DNA from: Halorientalis persicus | GTDB lineage: Archaea > Halobacteriota > Halobacteria > Halobacteriales > Haloarculaceae | Assembly (NCBI RefSeq): GCF_900110215.1 | Contig: NZ_FOCX01000009.1 | Location: forward strand, 96,888 to 160,887 | DNA: 64,000 nucleotides | Direction of reading: 5' to 3' | Part shown: positions 35,838 to 44,735 of the stretch, piece by piece | Numbering within the stretch: position 1 is the first letter of the stretch | Layout of the letters: the number at the start of each line of letters is the position of its first letter | The notes under the pieces: model-generated | What the model was told of the DNA's origin: nothing | Databases searched by the model: none | The model's input: only the letters and a program-made list of their open reading frames with translations | Translations under genes and position numbers: made by a program

Positions 35838-37016
35838 ATGAAATTTGGGACCTTCTACGAACACCAGCTGCCACGACCGTGGCACGATGGCGACGAACAG
35901 CGCCTCTACGAGGACGCCTTAGAGCAGATCGAACTCGCGGACGAGTTGGGCTACGACTACGTCTGGGAGGTCGAACATCACTTCCTCGAGGAGTACTCCC
36001 ACTCCTCGGCGCCGGAGGTGTTCCTCGCGGCGGCCGCCCAGCGGACCGAGCAGATCCGGCTGGGCCACGGCATCAAGCTCATGCCGCCGAACTACAATCA
36101 CCCGGCCAGAGTGGCCGAACAGGTCGCGACGCTCGATCTCGTCTCGGACGGCCGCCTGGAGTTTGGCACCGGCGAGTCCTCCTCGAACATGGAACTGGGC
36201 GGGTTCGGCATCGACCGCGGGGAGAAAGAGGACATGTGGCGCGAGACCGTCGCCGAGGTGAGCGACATGCTGACGATGGAGCCGTACCCGGGTCACGACG
36301 GCGAGCACTTCGAGATGCCGCCACGCAATGTCGTCCCCAAACCCGTCCAGGACCCCCATCCGCCGCTGTGGGTCGCCTGTTCCGGCCGCTCGACCATCGA
36401 GCAGGCCGCCCGGCTCGGACTGGGCGTACTGAGCTTCGACTTCGCCTCGCCCGAGAAGGCGAGCGAGTGGGTGGATCTCTACTACGAGACACTAAAGGAG
36501 GAGTGTACACCCATCGGGCACACCGTCAACCCGAACTTCGCCATCGTCACAGGCTTCTCCTGTCACGAGGACGAACAGGTGGCCTACGAGCGCGGCGCAG
36601 AGGGCTTCGCCTTCTTCCAGTACGCGCTAGCCCACTACTACGGCGCTGGCGACCACCGCCCCGGCGAAACGAACGTCTGGGAGCGGTTCCAGGAGGTCGG
36701 CGCGGATGCCATCCTCGAGGGCAATCAGGGCGACGGCGCCATCGGTACGCCAGACCAGATCCGCGATCACCTCCGGGAGTTAGAGGACGCCGGCGTGGAT
36801 CAGGTCATCTTCGTCCAGGAGGGCGGTGACAACCGCCACGAACACATCTGCGAGTCCCTGGAACTGTTCGCCGACGAGGTGATGGCGGAGTTCCACGAGC
36901 GCGACACCGACCACGTCGCCGAGAAGGAAGCGGAACTCGAACCGTACATCGAGGACGCCTTCGGCCGTCGCGAGGATCGCGACCCGCTTGAAGACCCGCC
37001 GGCCGTAGAGTCGTGA
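35838..37016 (+). CDS. Luciferase-like (LLM) flavin-dependent monooxygenase, 392 aa
   Basis: Long LLM-class protein: MKFGTFYEHQLPRPW, then YDYVWEVEHHFLEEYSHSSA with the His pair near the flavin, IRLGHGIKLMPPNYNHPARV, and DLVSDGRLEFGTGESSSN. The late GTPDQIRDHLRELEDAGVDQ and a charged C-terminal tail follow. It resembles alkanal or cyclic-terpene type monooxygenases more than F420 reductases, judging by length and the HH motif. It is divergent from the SCP2-P450 pair across 248 bp, probably forming one functional set. Confidence 0.85.
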   Translation: MKFGTFYEHQLPRPWHDGDEQRLYEDALEQIELADELGYDYVWEVEHHFLEEYSHSSAPEVFLAAAAQRTEQIRLGHGIKLMPPNYNHPARVAEQVATLDLVSDGRLEFGTGESSSNMELGGFGIDRGEKEDMWRETVAEVSDMLTMEPYPGHDGEHFEMPPRNVVPKPVQDPHPPLWVACSGRSTIEQAARLGLGVLSFDFASPEKASEWVDLYYETLKEECTPIGHTVNPNFAIVTGFSCHEDEQVAYERGAEGFAFFQYALAHYYGAGDHRPGETNVWERFQEVGADAILEGNQGDGAIGTPDQIRDHLRELEDAGVDQVIFVQEGGDNRHEHICESLELFADEVMAEFHERDTDHVAEKEAELEPYIEDAFGRREDRDPLEDPPAVES

Positions 37017-37223
37017 GGCTGGACGGAGCGGTCCCTCCGGATTGACCTTTAATTAACACCAAACGTACGGCGGGGGTACTCTTTATTAGAGCGCACAAGA
37101 GTGGTATCGTAATGGCTTCTCGATTACCCAAACAAGCGCGCGTTCACAAAACCCAAGCCCGGAACCGACTACGAGCCCAGATTCGTCGGAGTGATCCTTC
37201 GACACGACATCTGTAAGTGTACT

Positions 37224-37670
37224 ATGATGGATATCACCGATATCATGGAACACATCCCTTTCGCAAGACACCTTGGGATCGACGTAATCGACGCTGAGGA
37301 GGGATATGCAAAAGGGCAACTGGAACTCACAAATGAACTCTCCTCAAACCCTGGCCATCTCATCGCCCACGGTGGCGTGGCATTCGCGCTCGCTGACACC
37401 GTAGGCGGAGCCGCCGTCGTCTCGCTCAACCATACCGTGACGCCTACTATAGATATGCGGATCGACTACCTGAACCCAGCTACCACCGATCTCATTGCTG
37501 AGGCAGAGGTCATCAGAAACGGCGACTCGGTCGCAGTCGCTGAGGTCGATGTCCGTGACAAAAACGACACAGAAATCGCGTCAGCACGAGGGATCTACAA
37601 GACCGGCGATCACGATGGCGAATCAGCATGGACAGATAGCGAAAACATCACCTCATTCATCGAGCAATGA
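37224..37670 (+). CDS. PaaI-family hot-dog thioesterase, 148 aa
   Basis: A single hot-dog domain: MDITDIMEHIPFARHLGID, then SSNPGHLIAHGGVAFALADT with the catalytic HGG region, followed by MRIDYLNPATTDLIAEA and ARGIYKTGD. Length and motif fit PaaI/YdiI-like acyl-CoA thioesterases, which release aromatic or other acyl groups from CoA. ATG 37224 is preferred to the upstream start. Its stop overlaps the ATG of the BtrH-like gene (ATGA), so the two are made together. Base composition is a little lower in GC than the P450 block. Confidence 0.85.
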   Translation: MMDITDIMEHIPFARHLGIDVIDAEEGYAKGQLELTNELSSNPGHLIAHGGVAFALADTVGGAAVVSLNHTVTPTIDMRIDYLNPATTDLIAEAEVIRNGDSVAVAEVDVRDKNDTEIASARGIYKTGDHDGESAWTDSENITSFIEQ

Positions 37671-38671
37671 AACTAAACGAGTTCTACCATCAGCCGGGCG
37701 AACATTGCGGGTCAACCTCACTTCGCAACCTCGCGACGTTCTACGGTTGGAATCTGGACGAACCCGTCTGTTTCGGCCTCGCATCCGGCCTCGGATTTAC
37801 GTACCTTGAGTTGCCGATGAATCCGTGGCGAGCCTTCTTCGGACGCCCAATGTGGCTCGAAGAAGCGTTTTTCGAGAACCTGAAAATCCCCCATACCCAC
37901 ACGGAAGGCGACGACTGGAGTACCGCATGGGACGCCGTCACGACTCACCTCGAATCCGGTGATCCAGTGATGCTCTTCGTCGATCTCTATTACCTCGATT
38001 ACTACAAGACTGACACACACTTCGCGCCACACTCACTGCTGCTTGTCGGATACGACGAAGCGGACGATGTCGCATTCGTTGCCGACAATGAGTTCGACGA
38101 GATCCAGCGACTCCCCGTTTCCAGTCTTCGAGAGGCATGGAGCTCCAAAGATATGCTGCCCTTGGAACATCGCTATCTCGTTGTCGATGAACCGACACTC
38201 GGAACGTCGATCGAAACAGCTGCTGGGAGCGCAATTCAGGAGACGGCGGAGTTCATGCTCGACACCGGAGATTTCGACCGGGAGCCGATGCCGTACGGAA
38301 CCCACGGAGTCGAGGGGATTCGAGCGATGGCAGATGATATTGAGAACTGGTCGTCACTCGACGATACTGCCTGGGTACTCCGGTTTGCCTACCAGAATAT
38401 CGAACGACGTGGCACTGGCGGCGGACTCTTCCGGAAGCTGTACGCCTCGTTTCTCGACGCACAGGAGAGTGCTACCGGCCTTGAGGACGCCGCCGTACAA
38501 ATGGAGGCGATTGCAGACGTGTGGACGGAGATCGGGGAAATCTTTCAAGAAGCGAGCGAGTTGGACAGTCCCGACGAACGGCAAACAGTACTTAATCACT
38601 TAGAAGCGCGTATTCGTCGGCAAGCCTCACGAGAGGCCGAGTTTTACCGAGACGTCCGACAGCTGGGTTGA
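37667..38671 (+). CDS. BtrH-like acyltransferase-family protein (paralogue 1), 334 aa
   Basis: The N-terminal half matches the BtrH_N type: FYHQPGEHCGSTSLRNLATF with a candidate nucleophile (CGS at 14-16), VCFGLASGLGFTYLE, FVDLYYLDYYKTDTHFAPHS with a histidine pair, and LLLVGYDEADDVAFVADNEF. The C-terminal half, after about 200, is helical with FAYQNIERRGTGGGLFRKLYA, the DUF4872-type region. BtrH of butirosin synthesis moves an acyl chain from a carrier protein to an amino sugar. A papain/C39-like Cys-His site is my inference. It overlaps a thioesterase gene, and a paralogue lies 4 kb away. Confidence 0.78.
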   Translation: MKLNEFYHQPGEHCGSTSLRNLATFYGWNLDEPVCFGLASGLGFTYLELPMNPWRAFFGRPMWLEEAFFENLKIPHTHTEGDDWSTAWDAVTTHLESGDPVMLFVDLYYLDYYKTDTHFAPHSLLLVGYDEADDVAFVADNEFDEIQRLPVSSLREAWSSKDMLPLEHRYLVVDEPTLGTSIETAAGSAIQETAEFMLDTGDFDREPMPYGTHGVEGIRAMADDIENWSSLDDTAWVLRFAYQNIERRGTGGGLFRKLYASFLDAQESATGLEDAAVQMEAIADVWTEIGEIFQEASELDSPDERQTVLNHLEARIRRQASREAEFYRDVRQLG

Positions 38672-38869
38672 TACCTTACAGAGACAGAAGAAATATAGTC
38701 CGTCCATCAACGAATTCGGTTTGCGGACATCTAAGATGGACGGAATGATCGGCCCCGCGGTTGATGACGACGAGCGTTTGCCGACAGTCCCCGAGTTATC
38801 CCACCCTGATAGTGACAGATCGGGCCTTGAATGAGAAACATTATCACTCGGAATTTCCCATGGTAGACT
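38672..38869. other. Intergenic, probable promoter of the Bat-type regulator
   Basis: About 200 bp without a gene. An AT-richer patch (GAAACATTATCACTC) some 30 bp before the ATG at 38870 could be the TATA region. No repeat is seen. Confidence 0.35.
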
Positions 38870-39577
38870 ATGAGGTACGGGACGTTCGTCCTGACACCGG
38901 ATCGGGGGTGGTTCCACGAGATAGAGGCCGTGTTCCGCGAGCGAGGCGTCACGACCGTCGGGATCAGAAACGTGGCGCTGTTGGCCGACGGGACGGTCGT
39001 GTTGCTCCACGAACTGAACGGGCCGACCGAGGGCATTATCGAGGCCGTCGAGGAGACAGACGACGACCTGATCGACTACCAGTTCACGGAGGCCGACGAC
39101 CGGAAGATGCTCCGCTGTCACTATCACCCCGGCGACCTGGTGGACTCGCTGTTGACGCTGCTGGAGGAGTTCGCGGTCCTGCCGGAGTATCCGCTGGAGT
39201 ACGTCGAACCCTCACAGTCGAGCCTGAAAGTGACACTCATCGCTGAGCACGACGCGTTACGGGAGTTGATCGACCAAATCCCCGAGGGCATGTCGGTCGA
39301 CTTACTCCGGATCGGGACCTACAACCCCGACAGCAACACGCTGTTCTCCGGACTCACCCAGCGGAAACAGGAAGTCGCCCGCAAAGCCGTCGAGAAGGGA
39401 TACTACAAGATTCCCCGCGAAGTGACCTGCGAGGAGATCGCCGCAGAACTCGACTGCTCGGCCGGGACCGTCGCCGAACACCTGCAGGCCGTCGAGAGCC
39501 AGTTCGTGACCGAGGTCGTCCCTGCCGGGTACGATACGACCCAACGGGAGTCCGTACCGTCGCTCACAAGTTCATAA
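38870..39577 (+). CDS. Bacterio-opsin-activator-type HTH regulator, 235 aa
   Basis: A haloarchaeal Bat-like transcription factor. The N-terminal 150 residues form the alpha/beta sensor-like region of the family (MRYGTFVLTPDRGWFHEIE...). The C-terminal HTH_10 is clear: LTQRKQEVARKAVEKGYYKIP, cut as LTQRKQEVARKA, then VTCEEIAAELDCSAGTVAEHLQAVE. It precedes the R2-like oxidase gene by 61 bp on the same strand and may control it. The inducing signal is unknown. Confidence 0.87.
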   Translation: MRYGTFVLTPDRGWFHEIEAVFRERGVTTVGIRNVALLADGTVVLLHELNGPTEGIIEAVEETDDDLIDYQFTEADDRKMLRCHYHPGDLVDSLLTLLEEFAVLPEYPLEYVEPSQSSLKVTLIAEHDALRELIDQIPEGMSVDLLRIGTYNPDSNTLFSGLTQRKQEVARKAVEKGYYKIPREVTCEEIAAELDCSAGTVAEHLQAVESQFVTEVVPAGYDTTQRESVPSLTSS

Positions 39578-39638
39578 AGAACCTATCCACTGGGGCGAAG
39601 AGCATTTCTCCGAGTATAGGGGTATGAGTTGATACACC

Positions 39639-40589
39639 ATGACACAGGTGGAGGACACTAGCCGCGACATGCGACTCGATCCGGAATCGTTCGCCCAGGG
39701 GTACTTCAAGAACGCTGTCTACCGCCACTGGGACCCCTACGAGGACATCCCACAGGAGGACATCGAAGCCGATCGTCGGAAGTTCATCGAGGACGAGCCG
39801 ACCGAGGCGGAGTTTGACGGCCTCCGGACAACACTGGCGCTGTTCGGTGCAGGTGAGGAAGCCGTCACGGAGGACCTGATGCCACTGGGGATGGTCTTAG
39901 AGGACATCAACAAGCAGATGTTCGTCTCCAGCCAGATTTACGAGGAAGCCAAGCACACGCAATTTTTCGATCGCTACTGGCGTGAAGTCGTCAATCCCGT
40001 CGAGGAGGAGCTGGGTTTCGACGTGACCCGGCCGACAGACCAGCGCTTTTTCAACGACGATTACGTCGAGCTGTTCGACCGGAACGAGGCTGCGATGGAG
40101 CGGTTGCTAGAGGAGGATACGCCGGAGAACCGGGCGAAAGCCTACTGCCACTACCACCTCGTCGTCGAGAGTGTGCTGGCCCAGACCGGGTACTACGGCA
40201 TCCAGTCGGCCTTTTCAGATCAGGGCTCCGACGAAGTGGCGGTCCGGGAGTTCCCACACATGGAGGGGCTTGTCGAGGGTATCACGCGCATCCGGAGCGA
40301 CGAGGGCCGCCACGTCGGGTTCGGGATGCAGGAGGTCCGGAACCTGATCCATGAGGGGGGCGTCGACGCCGAAGTCGTCCAGAACACCTTACAGGACCTG
40401 ATGCCGCTGGTCGCCGGGATCGTGCGCCACACTTCACAGGGCGAGGCGACCAACCCCGTCCCTGTCGTAGAGTACTCGCGGAACAAGCTGACCCGTCGGG
40501 TCGAGATCCTCACCGAGCAGGACGCCGAGATTCCGCCGGTCGATGAACTCGTGAAGATCGAAGGGGACGGAGAGGCTGCAGCTGATTGA
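39639..40589 (+). CDS. R2-like ligand-binding oxidase (R2lox), 316 aa
   Basis: Ferritin-like dimetal protein related to ribonucleotide reductase R2. All six metal ligands can be placed: Glu74 (GEEAV), Glu103 and His106 (YEEAKH), Glu177 (YHLVVE), Glu222 and His225 (SDEGRH). Val76 and Tyr172 sit at the relative positions of the valine-tyrosine ether cross-link known in Mn/Fe R2lox proteins (E+2 and E-5). The length is normal. R2lox binds a long-chain fatty-acid-like ligand and carries out two-electron oxidations; the natural substrate is unknown. It follows a Bat-type regulator. Confidence 0.87.
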   Translation: MTQVEDTSRDMRLDPESFAQGYFKNAVYRHWDPYEDIPQEDIEADRRKFIEDEPTEAEFDGLRTTLALFGAGEEAVTEDLMPLGMVLEDINKQMFVSSQIYEEAKHTQFFDRYWREVVNPVEEELGFDVTRPTDQRFFNDDYVELFDRNEAAMERLLEEDTPENRAKAYCHYHLVVESVLAQTGYYGIQSAFSDQGSDEVAVREFPHMEGLVEGITRIRSDEGRHVGFGMQEVRNLIHEGGVDAEVVQNTLQDLMPLVAGIVRHTSQGEATNPVPVVEYSRNKLTRRVEILTEQDAEIPPVDELVKIEGDGEAAAD

Positions 40590-40996
40590 GGGGCATCTGG
40601 GCGGTCGGCGGTCGCGGGGCAGTAGCGGGCTATCCAGTCGCTGACACGGTGCATTTTGGGGCTGTCGCTGGAGCGGTTTCCATTGCGGGAGGAGACGAGT
40701 GCAGCACCCGCAAGTACACCGCCAGCGTTGTTGACGGGACTGTCGATGCCGCCACCGACGACCGCATCGCGGACCCGGTGTGTTATTCCTCCATCACGGG
40801 AAACACCTCGCTGACCAGGGGGTCGATTACCCTGTGCCTCCCTCGGCGGCTGGACAATTGTGAAAGCCTGTTTTCTTGCCCTCACGCCCGCCCCTAGTTA
40901 TCGAAAATAGCCAAGATGAGATAGCGACGCGCTTCGAGTGCGACTATCCCAAACACGGCTGGGCGGCTTGGGCGCTAGACGGACGGCGACGACCGC
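40590..40996. other. Intergenic stretch, nothing assigned
   Basis: About 400 bp between convergent genes. Open frames exist on both strands, but with poor codon use and no recognisable family. No hairpin or repeat stands out. Confidence 0.4.
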
Positions 40997-42163
40997 CTAC
41001 GTCGTTGTGGGCGATTCGTCGCTGGCCCCCGTCGTACCCTTGGACGGCTGGTGCTGTACAACGTCGTGGAACGCTACCTTTAACCCGCCTGTCTCGCTCT
41101 CGGCGAGCGTGAGTTGCCAACCGTGTGCCTCGGCGATCCGATCGGCGATCGCGAGGCCAAGGCCGCTCCCGCCGTCTGCGGTCGAGTAGCCGGCATCGAG
41201 GACCTGCTCGCGCTTTTCGGGAGGGATGCCGGGCCCGTCATCGGCGACGTAGAACCCGGCGTCGTGCGTCCCAACACGGATGGTCACATCCTGTCCGCCG
41301 TGCTCGACACTGTTCCGGAAGAGGTTCTCGAACAGGTGCCTGATCCGGTCCCCGTCGGCCTCGATCGTGGCCGACCCCTCAACCTGGAGGGACGCGTTCC
41401 CAGTATCGACGGTCTGCCAGCACTCTTGCACACAGGAGGCGAGGGAGACCGATTCGGTGTCGCTGATGACGCGCCCGTCTCGCGCCAGTGTCAGCGTTTG
41501 TTCGATTATCGCCTCCATGCGCTCGTGGGCATTGAGGATCTCTTCGACATCGCTAACGTCGGGTGTATCGCCGGACGCTAACCGTGTTTTGATGATTTCC
41601 GCCCGGCCACTGGCGACGTTCAGCGGGTTCCGCAGGTCGTGTGAGACGATACCGGCGAATTCCTCGAGGCGCTCGTTGTGCCTTTCCGCCTCCTCTCGCT
41701 TGACGCGGTTCCGTTCGGCGACGACCGCCTTGTGGATACCGTGGGCCTCGAAGTACCCGACACCCAATCCGCCCACACCACCGACGCTAGCAGCGAACCA
41801 CCCCCACAAGAGGTTGTCATACAGGCTATCAGCCGGCCAGACGAGAATCAGTATTACGTTCAACAGCAGAAATCCCACGATGCCGACGAAGAACCACTTT
41901 CCGACCCGAGGGAACCGGTTGACGGGTAACTGGCTCTCACCGAGTCTTGTCCCGCCGTAGAGTATCGTCACGATCCACGGGACCGTAGTGACGGTGCCGG
42001 CGAAGAACTCGGGAGATGTGACGGAGTCGATGGAGACTCCGTTGAACGCCGCGAAGAGTACAAAATAGCCGACTAGGAGAACCCCACCAGTCGCTCTGAT
42101 GAAATCGGGAAGGCTGCCGGCTGACGGTTGTATTCTCATATACGATACTCTTGATATACCCAT
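40997..42163 (-). CDS. Membrane-bound sensor histidine kinase, 388 aa
   Basis: The N-terminal part has four hydrophobic segments within about residues 20-145 (GGVLLVGYFVLFAAF, PWIVTILYG, WFFVGIVGFLLLNVILILVW, WGWFAASVGGVGGLGVGYF). A coiled linker follows, then the H-box FAGIVSHDLRNPLN with the phospho-histidine, N-box HLFENLFRNSVEHGG, and ATP-lid motifs YVADDGPGIPPEKR and GSGLGLAIADRIA. No PAS or receiver domain is seen. There is no response regulator beside it, so it is an orphan kinase. The start could also be the ATG eight codons later. Confidence 0.9.
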   Translation of the reverse strand: MGISRVSYMRIQPSAGSLPDFIRATGGVLLVGYFVLFAAFNGVSIDSVTSPEFFAGTVTTVPWIVTILYGGTRLGESQLPVNRFPRVGKWFFVGIVGFLLLNVILILVWPADSLYDNLLWGWFAASVGGVGGLGVGYFEAHGIHKAVVAERNRVKREEAERHNERLEEFAGIVSHDLRNPLNVASGRAEIIKTRLASGDTPDVSDVEEILNAHERMEAIIEQTLTLARDGRVISDTESVSLASCVQECWQTVDTGNASLQVEGSATIEADGDRIRHLFENLFRNSVEHGGQDVTIRVGTHDAGFYVADDGPGIPPEKREQVLDAGYSTADGGSGLGLAIADRIAEAHGWQLTLAESETGGLKVAFHDVVQHQPSKGTTGASDESPTTT

Positions 42164-42208
42164 AGGATAGTATTCACCCTGTAAATATCAATTGAGATAT
42201 TAGGGCCG

Positions 42209-42325
42209 TGTTGAATAGCGGTCTCTGAGTCAGCGTGAGACGATACCGTTCTTGAGACCAATAGCGGCAACCGATGACAAGCCGGCTCAAATTCTGACCG
42301 TCCGGGTCAACACCGCTATTCAACA
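42209..42325 (+). repeat. MITE-like element with perfect 14-bp terminal inverted repeats
   Basis: TGTTGAATAGCGGT (42209-42222) is exactly inverted as ACCGCTATTCAACA (42312-42325), enclosing about 90 bp with no coding potential. Such 14-bp ends are typical of IS-derived miniature elements. No clear target duplication is seen. The source transposase is not in this window. Confidence 0.65.
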
Positions 42326-42527
42326 GAGAAGAAGATACAACTCCTCTTCAGCACTTGTTGTGGTCGAATCATCAACTACCGTTCATCCGTGTGGAGGATG
42401 TCGAACGGTTCGTTCTACAGATAAGCATGGCGAGTGGCTCGGGGCTTGACCCAGAGGCGGTTCACAGGCAGAGGCAGTAGCGGAGAGTTCCGGTATCGGT
42501 TTGTTGGGTCGCGTATTACGATTGGAT

Positions 42528-43505
42528 ATGCTCACAGCGTATCATCACTCCCCCGGTGACCACTGCGGGTCAGCATCACTTCGGAACCTCGCCGACTACT
42601 ACGACTGGGGGTTCGACGAACCCGCCTGTTTTGGACTGGGAGCGGGCATCGGCTTCGGCTACCACGAGGAGGGGCCCACATCACGGATGATTATTGGCCG
42701 GAATGCAGGTCTCGAACCAGCGTTCTTCGACCATCTCGGTCTCACCGTCTCCCACAGGGACGGCCAGCCTCGCGACGCCGCCTGGCAGGCGCTAGAGACA
42801 CGTCTCGAGTCGGGGCCGGTCCTGTGTTTCGTCGACCTCTACTACCTGCCGTACTTTGGGAGTGACACGCACTTCGGTCCGCACACGATCGTCGTCGCCG
42901 GAATCGATGCCGACACCGTGACGATTTCGGACAGCGAGTTCCCGGAGCCCCAGTTGGTCACAAGAACCGAGTTCGACGCCGCGTGGAGTTCGGAGTACGG
43001 GTTCGGGCCCCTCGACCGTCGCTGGCTCGCCGTCGACGATCCGAACGAACGGACAGCCGTCGAAGATGCGACCCGCGACGCCGTCGAGTCAGCGACGAAA
43101 ACGATGCTGGAGGGTGGCCGGGGGTTCGGTAGCGGTGGCGTGGATGCAATCCGGGCGTTCGCGGACGAACTGCCCGAGTGGACCGCGTTCGACGACGTGC
43201 AGTGGATGGCACGGTTCGCGTACCAGAACATTGAACGCCGCGGGACGGGCGGTGGCGCGTTCCGCCGGCTCTATGCCGACTTCCTCGATACCCTCGGAAC
43301 GGAAGCCGACTTCGATCCCCGGTTCGGCGAGCGCATGCACCGTATCGCGGACGACTGGACAGTCCTGGGCGAGGAGCTGAGGGTCGTCAGCGAGACTGAC
43401 GACGAGGACGAACGAGCGGAACATCTCATTGAGGCCAGCGAACACGCACAGAGGCTTGCGGATCGCGAGGAAGAACTGTTCGAGGATCTGGCTGCGGTGA
43501 TCTGA
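42528..43505 (+). CDS. BtrH-like acyltransferase-family protein (paralogue 2), 325 aa
   Basis: Aligns end to end with the protein at 37667. Shared blocks are YHHSPGDHCGSASLRNLADY, ACFGLGAGIGFGY, FVDLYYLPYFGSDTHFGPHT, AWSSEYGFGPLDRRWLAVDD and FAYQNIERRGTGGGAFRRLY. The candidate Cys-Gly-Ser and His-Phe-Gly-Pro-His motifs are both kept, which supports them as active-site parts. ATG 42528 gives the same N-terminus as the paralogue. No thioesterase adjoins this copy, and an IS-type miniature element lies upstream. Function is inferred only from the BtrH family. Confidence 0.77.
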   Translation: MLTAYHHSPGDHCGSASLRNLADYYDWGFDEPACFGLGAGIGFGYHEEGPTSRMIIGRNAGLEPAFFDHLGLTVSHRDGQPRDAAWQALETRLESGPVLCFVDLYYLPYFGSDTHFGPHTIVVAGIDADTVTISDSEFPEPQLVTRTEFDAAWSSEYGFGPLDRRWLAVDDPNERTAVEDATRDAVESATKTMLEGGRGFGSGGVDAIRAFADELPEWTAFDDVQWMARFAYQNIERRGTGGGAFRRLYADFLDTLGTEADFDPRFGERMHRIADDWTVLGEELRVVSETDDEDERAEHLIEASEHAQRLADREEELFEDLAAVI

Positions 43506-43581
43506 CCCGCTTTGGGACACGCGGTTCGTGGCCCATCGGATTGGGCGACTTTCGATGGGACTCTGTTGGCGTGGAAGAGAA

Positions 43582-43773
43582 TTATTGGCTCTCTATAAGC
43601 TGCTGCATGCCGGTAGTTTTCTCTCGTGAATACACGGGGCAGGGCTGATCAGCCGTGAGGTCCCGAATGAGTGATTGCCTAAGATCGTGCGTACACGACG
43701 CTTTGAATGTCTGCAGATGCGGACAGTATGTACAACAGGTCGGAAATGTGAGGTCAGCATCGTGTCCCGACAT
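43582..43773 (-). CDS. Small cysteine-rich haloarchaeal protein, 63 aa
   Basis: Reads MSGHDADLTFPTCCTYCPHL, then QTFKASCTHDLRQSLIRDLT and ADQPCPVYS. The five or six cysteines in CCTYCP...SCTHDLRQS...PCPVY look like a small metal-binding or redox unit that I believe recurs in haloarchaea. A TTTATT-like box lies about 30 bp before the ATG, fitting a leaderless transcript. Codon use is poorer than in neighbours, so some doubt remains. Confidence 0.5.
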   Translation of the reverse strand: MSGHDADLTFPTCCTYCPHLQTFKASCTHDLRQSLIRDLTADQPCPVYSREKTTGMQQLIESQ

Positions 43774-44199
43774 ATGGCATTTATTACCACGGACTGCTGA
43801 ATAAATCTTTTGTGATCGATACGCCCATTGTATCCATCACTTCGGTCCTGACAGATTGCAGTTCGTTCGAGTTCTATGAACGGGGTAAATAGCCTACTAA
43901 ACTCATCAATCCACGGTTGACGGACCACTAGTGGCAATCACTGCGGTGGCGTAACTGGCTGAGCAGGCCGCGCGACCCAACACAGAGTCACTCCTGATCG
44001 ATACTGGACGTAGTTCGATTCAGCGGTGTGCACGACCCGTCGACGGTAGTCTGCTTGCGTCCGTGCTGGGCCGGAGTGGGCCGCCGAGTTTCACGTCGAC
44101 CGGAACTGCGCGGCTCCGTCTGTCCTGCACCGTCGTCCCTCAGGTCTCAGCGGCTTTCTCGTCCGGGAACTCAGTGTCGACCATCGCGGCGCCGTTCGC

Positions 44200-44371
44200 G
44201 AGCGACGCGGCGCCGTCGCTGTACTGCAATATCTTCTGCATGATGGACCGCGGCAAGATCGACCCCGGCAGGATCGTCACGGAGACCGTCGCCCTTGAGG
44301 AAGTCCCGGCGATGGTCGAGGGAATGGGCGACTACGAGACCATCGGCATCCCGGTCTGCAACGAGTTCTGA
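44200..44371 (+). pseudogene. C-terminal fragment of a zinc alcohol dehydrogenase
   Basis: The frame ends MMDRGKIDPGRIVTETVALE, EVPAMVEGMGDYETIGIPVCNEF (44240-44371, cut here), which is the usual C-terminus of medium-chain zinc alcohol dehydrogenases. Upstream of about 44220 the translation no longer resembles the family, and the catalytic domain and Rossmann fold are absent. It is a leftover tail. Confidence 0.65.
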
Positions 44372-44735
44372 GTGATCGGCGTTGCAACGGCAGACCCGAG
44401 CGATCGGCCGGGACCCCCTCCCAGCGCTCGGCAGCAATCGGAGTCGCTCCCTATCGCCGTCGGTTACTGCGCGTCAGGTTGGGCGCCCGCCGAGGACGCG
44501 TGTCACGTTCCGTTCACCGATGCTATCTGGCTGATGAGGTCATAGACGTCACGTTTCGTCATTCCCTGCCACGGTTCGACGTTGGAACTCCAATCCACGT
44601 CTCAAGGCGTCCATCCACACCAATAGCTTTACTGATGGGTTGTTCTGGGAACAGTCGTACTACATCTGAACTACGACAGGGATCCAGCGAGGCGATCGAA
44701 CATTATATCGAACGAACAGAACACGTCCGAGTGCT

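Noticed and set aside
40586..40897. Open frames in the gap after R2lox on both strands
   Set aside because: No recognisable domain, no acceptable codon bias, and no promoter; treated as intergenic.
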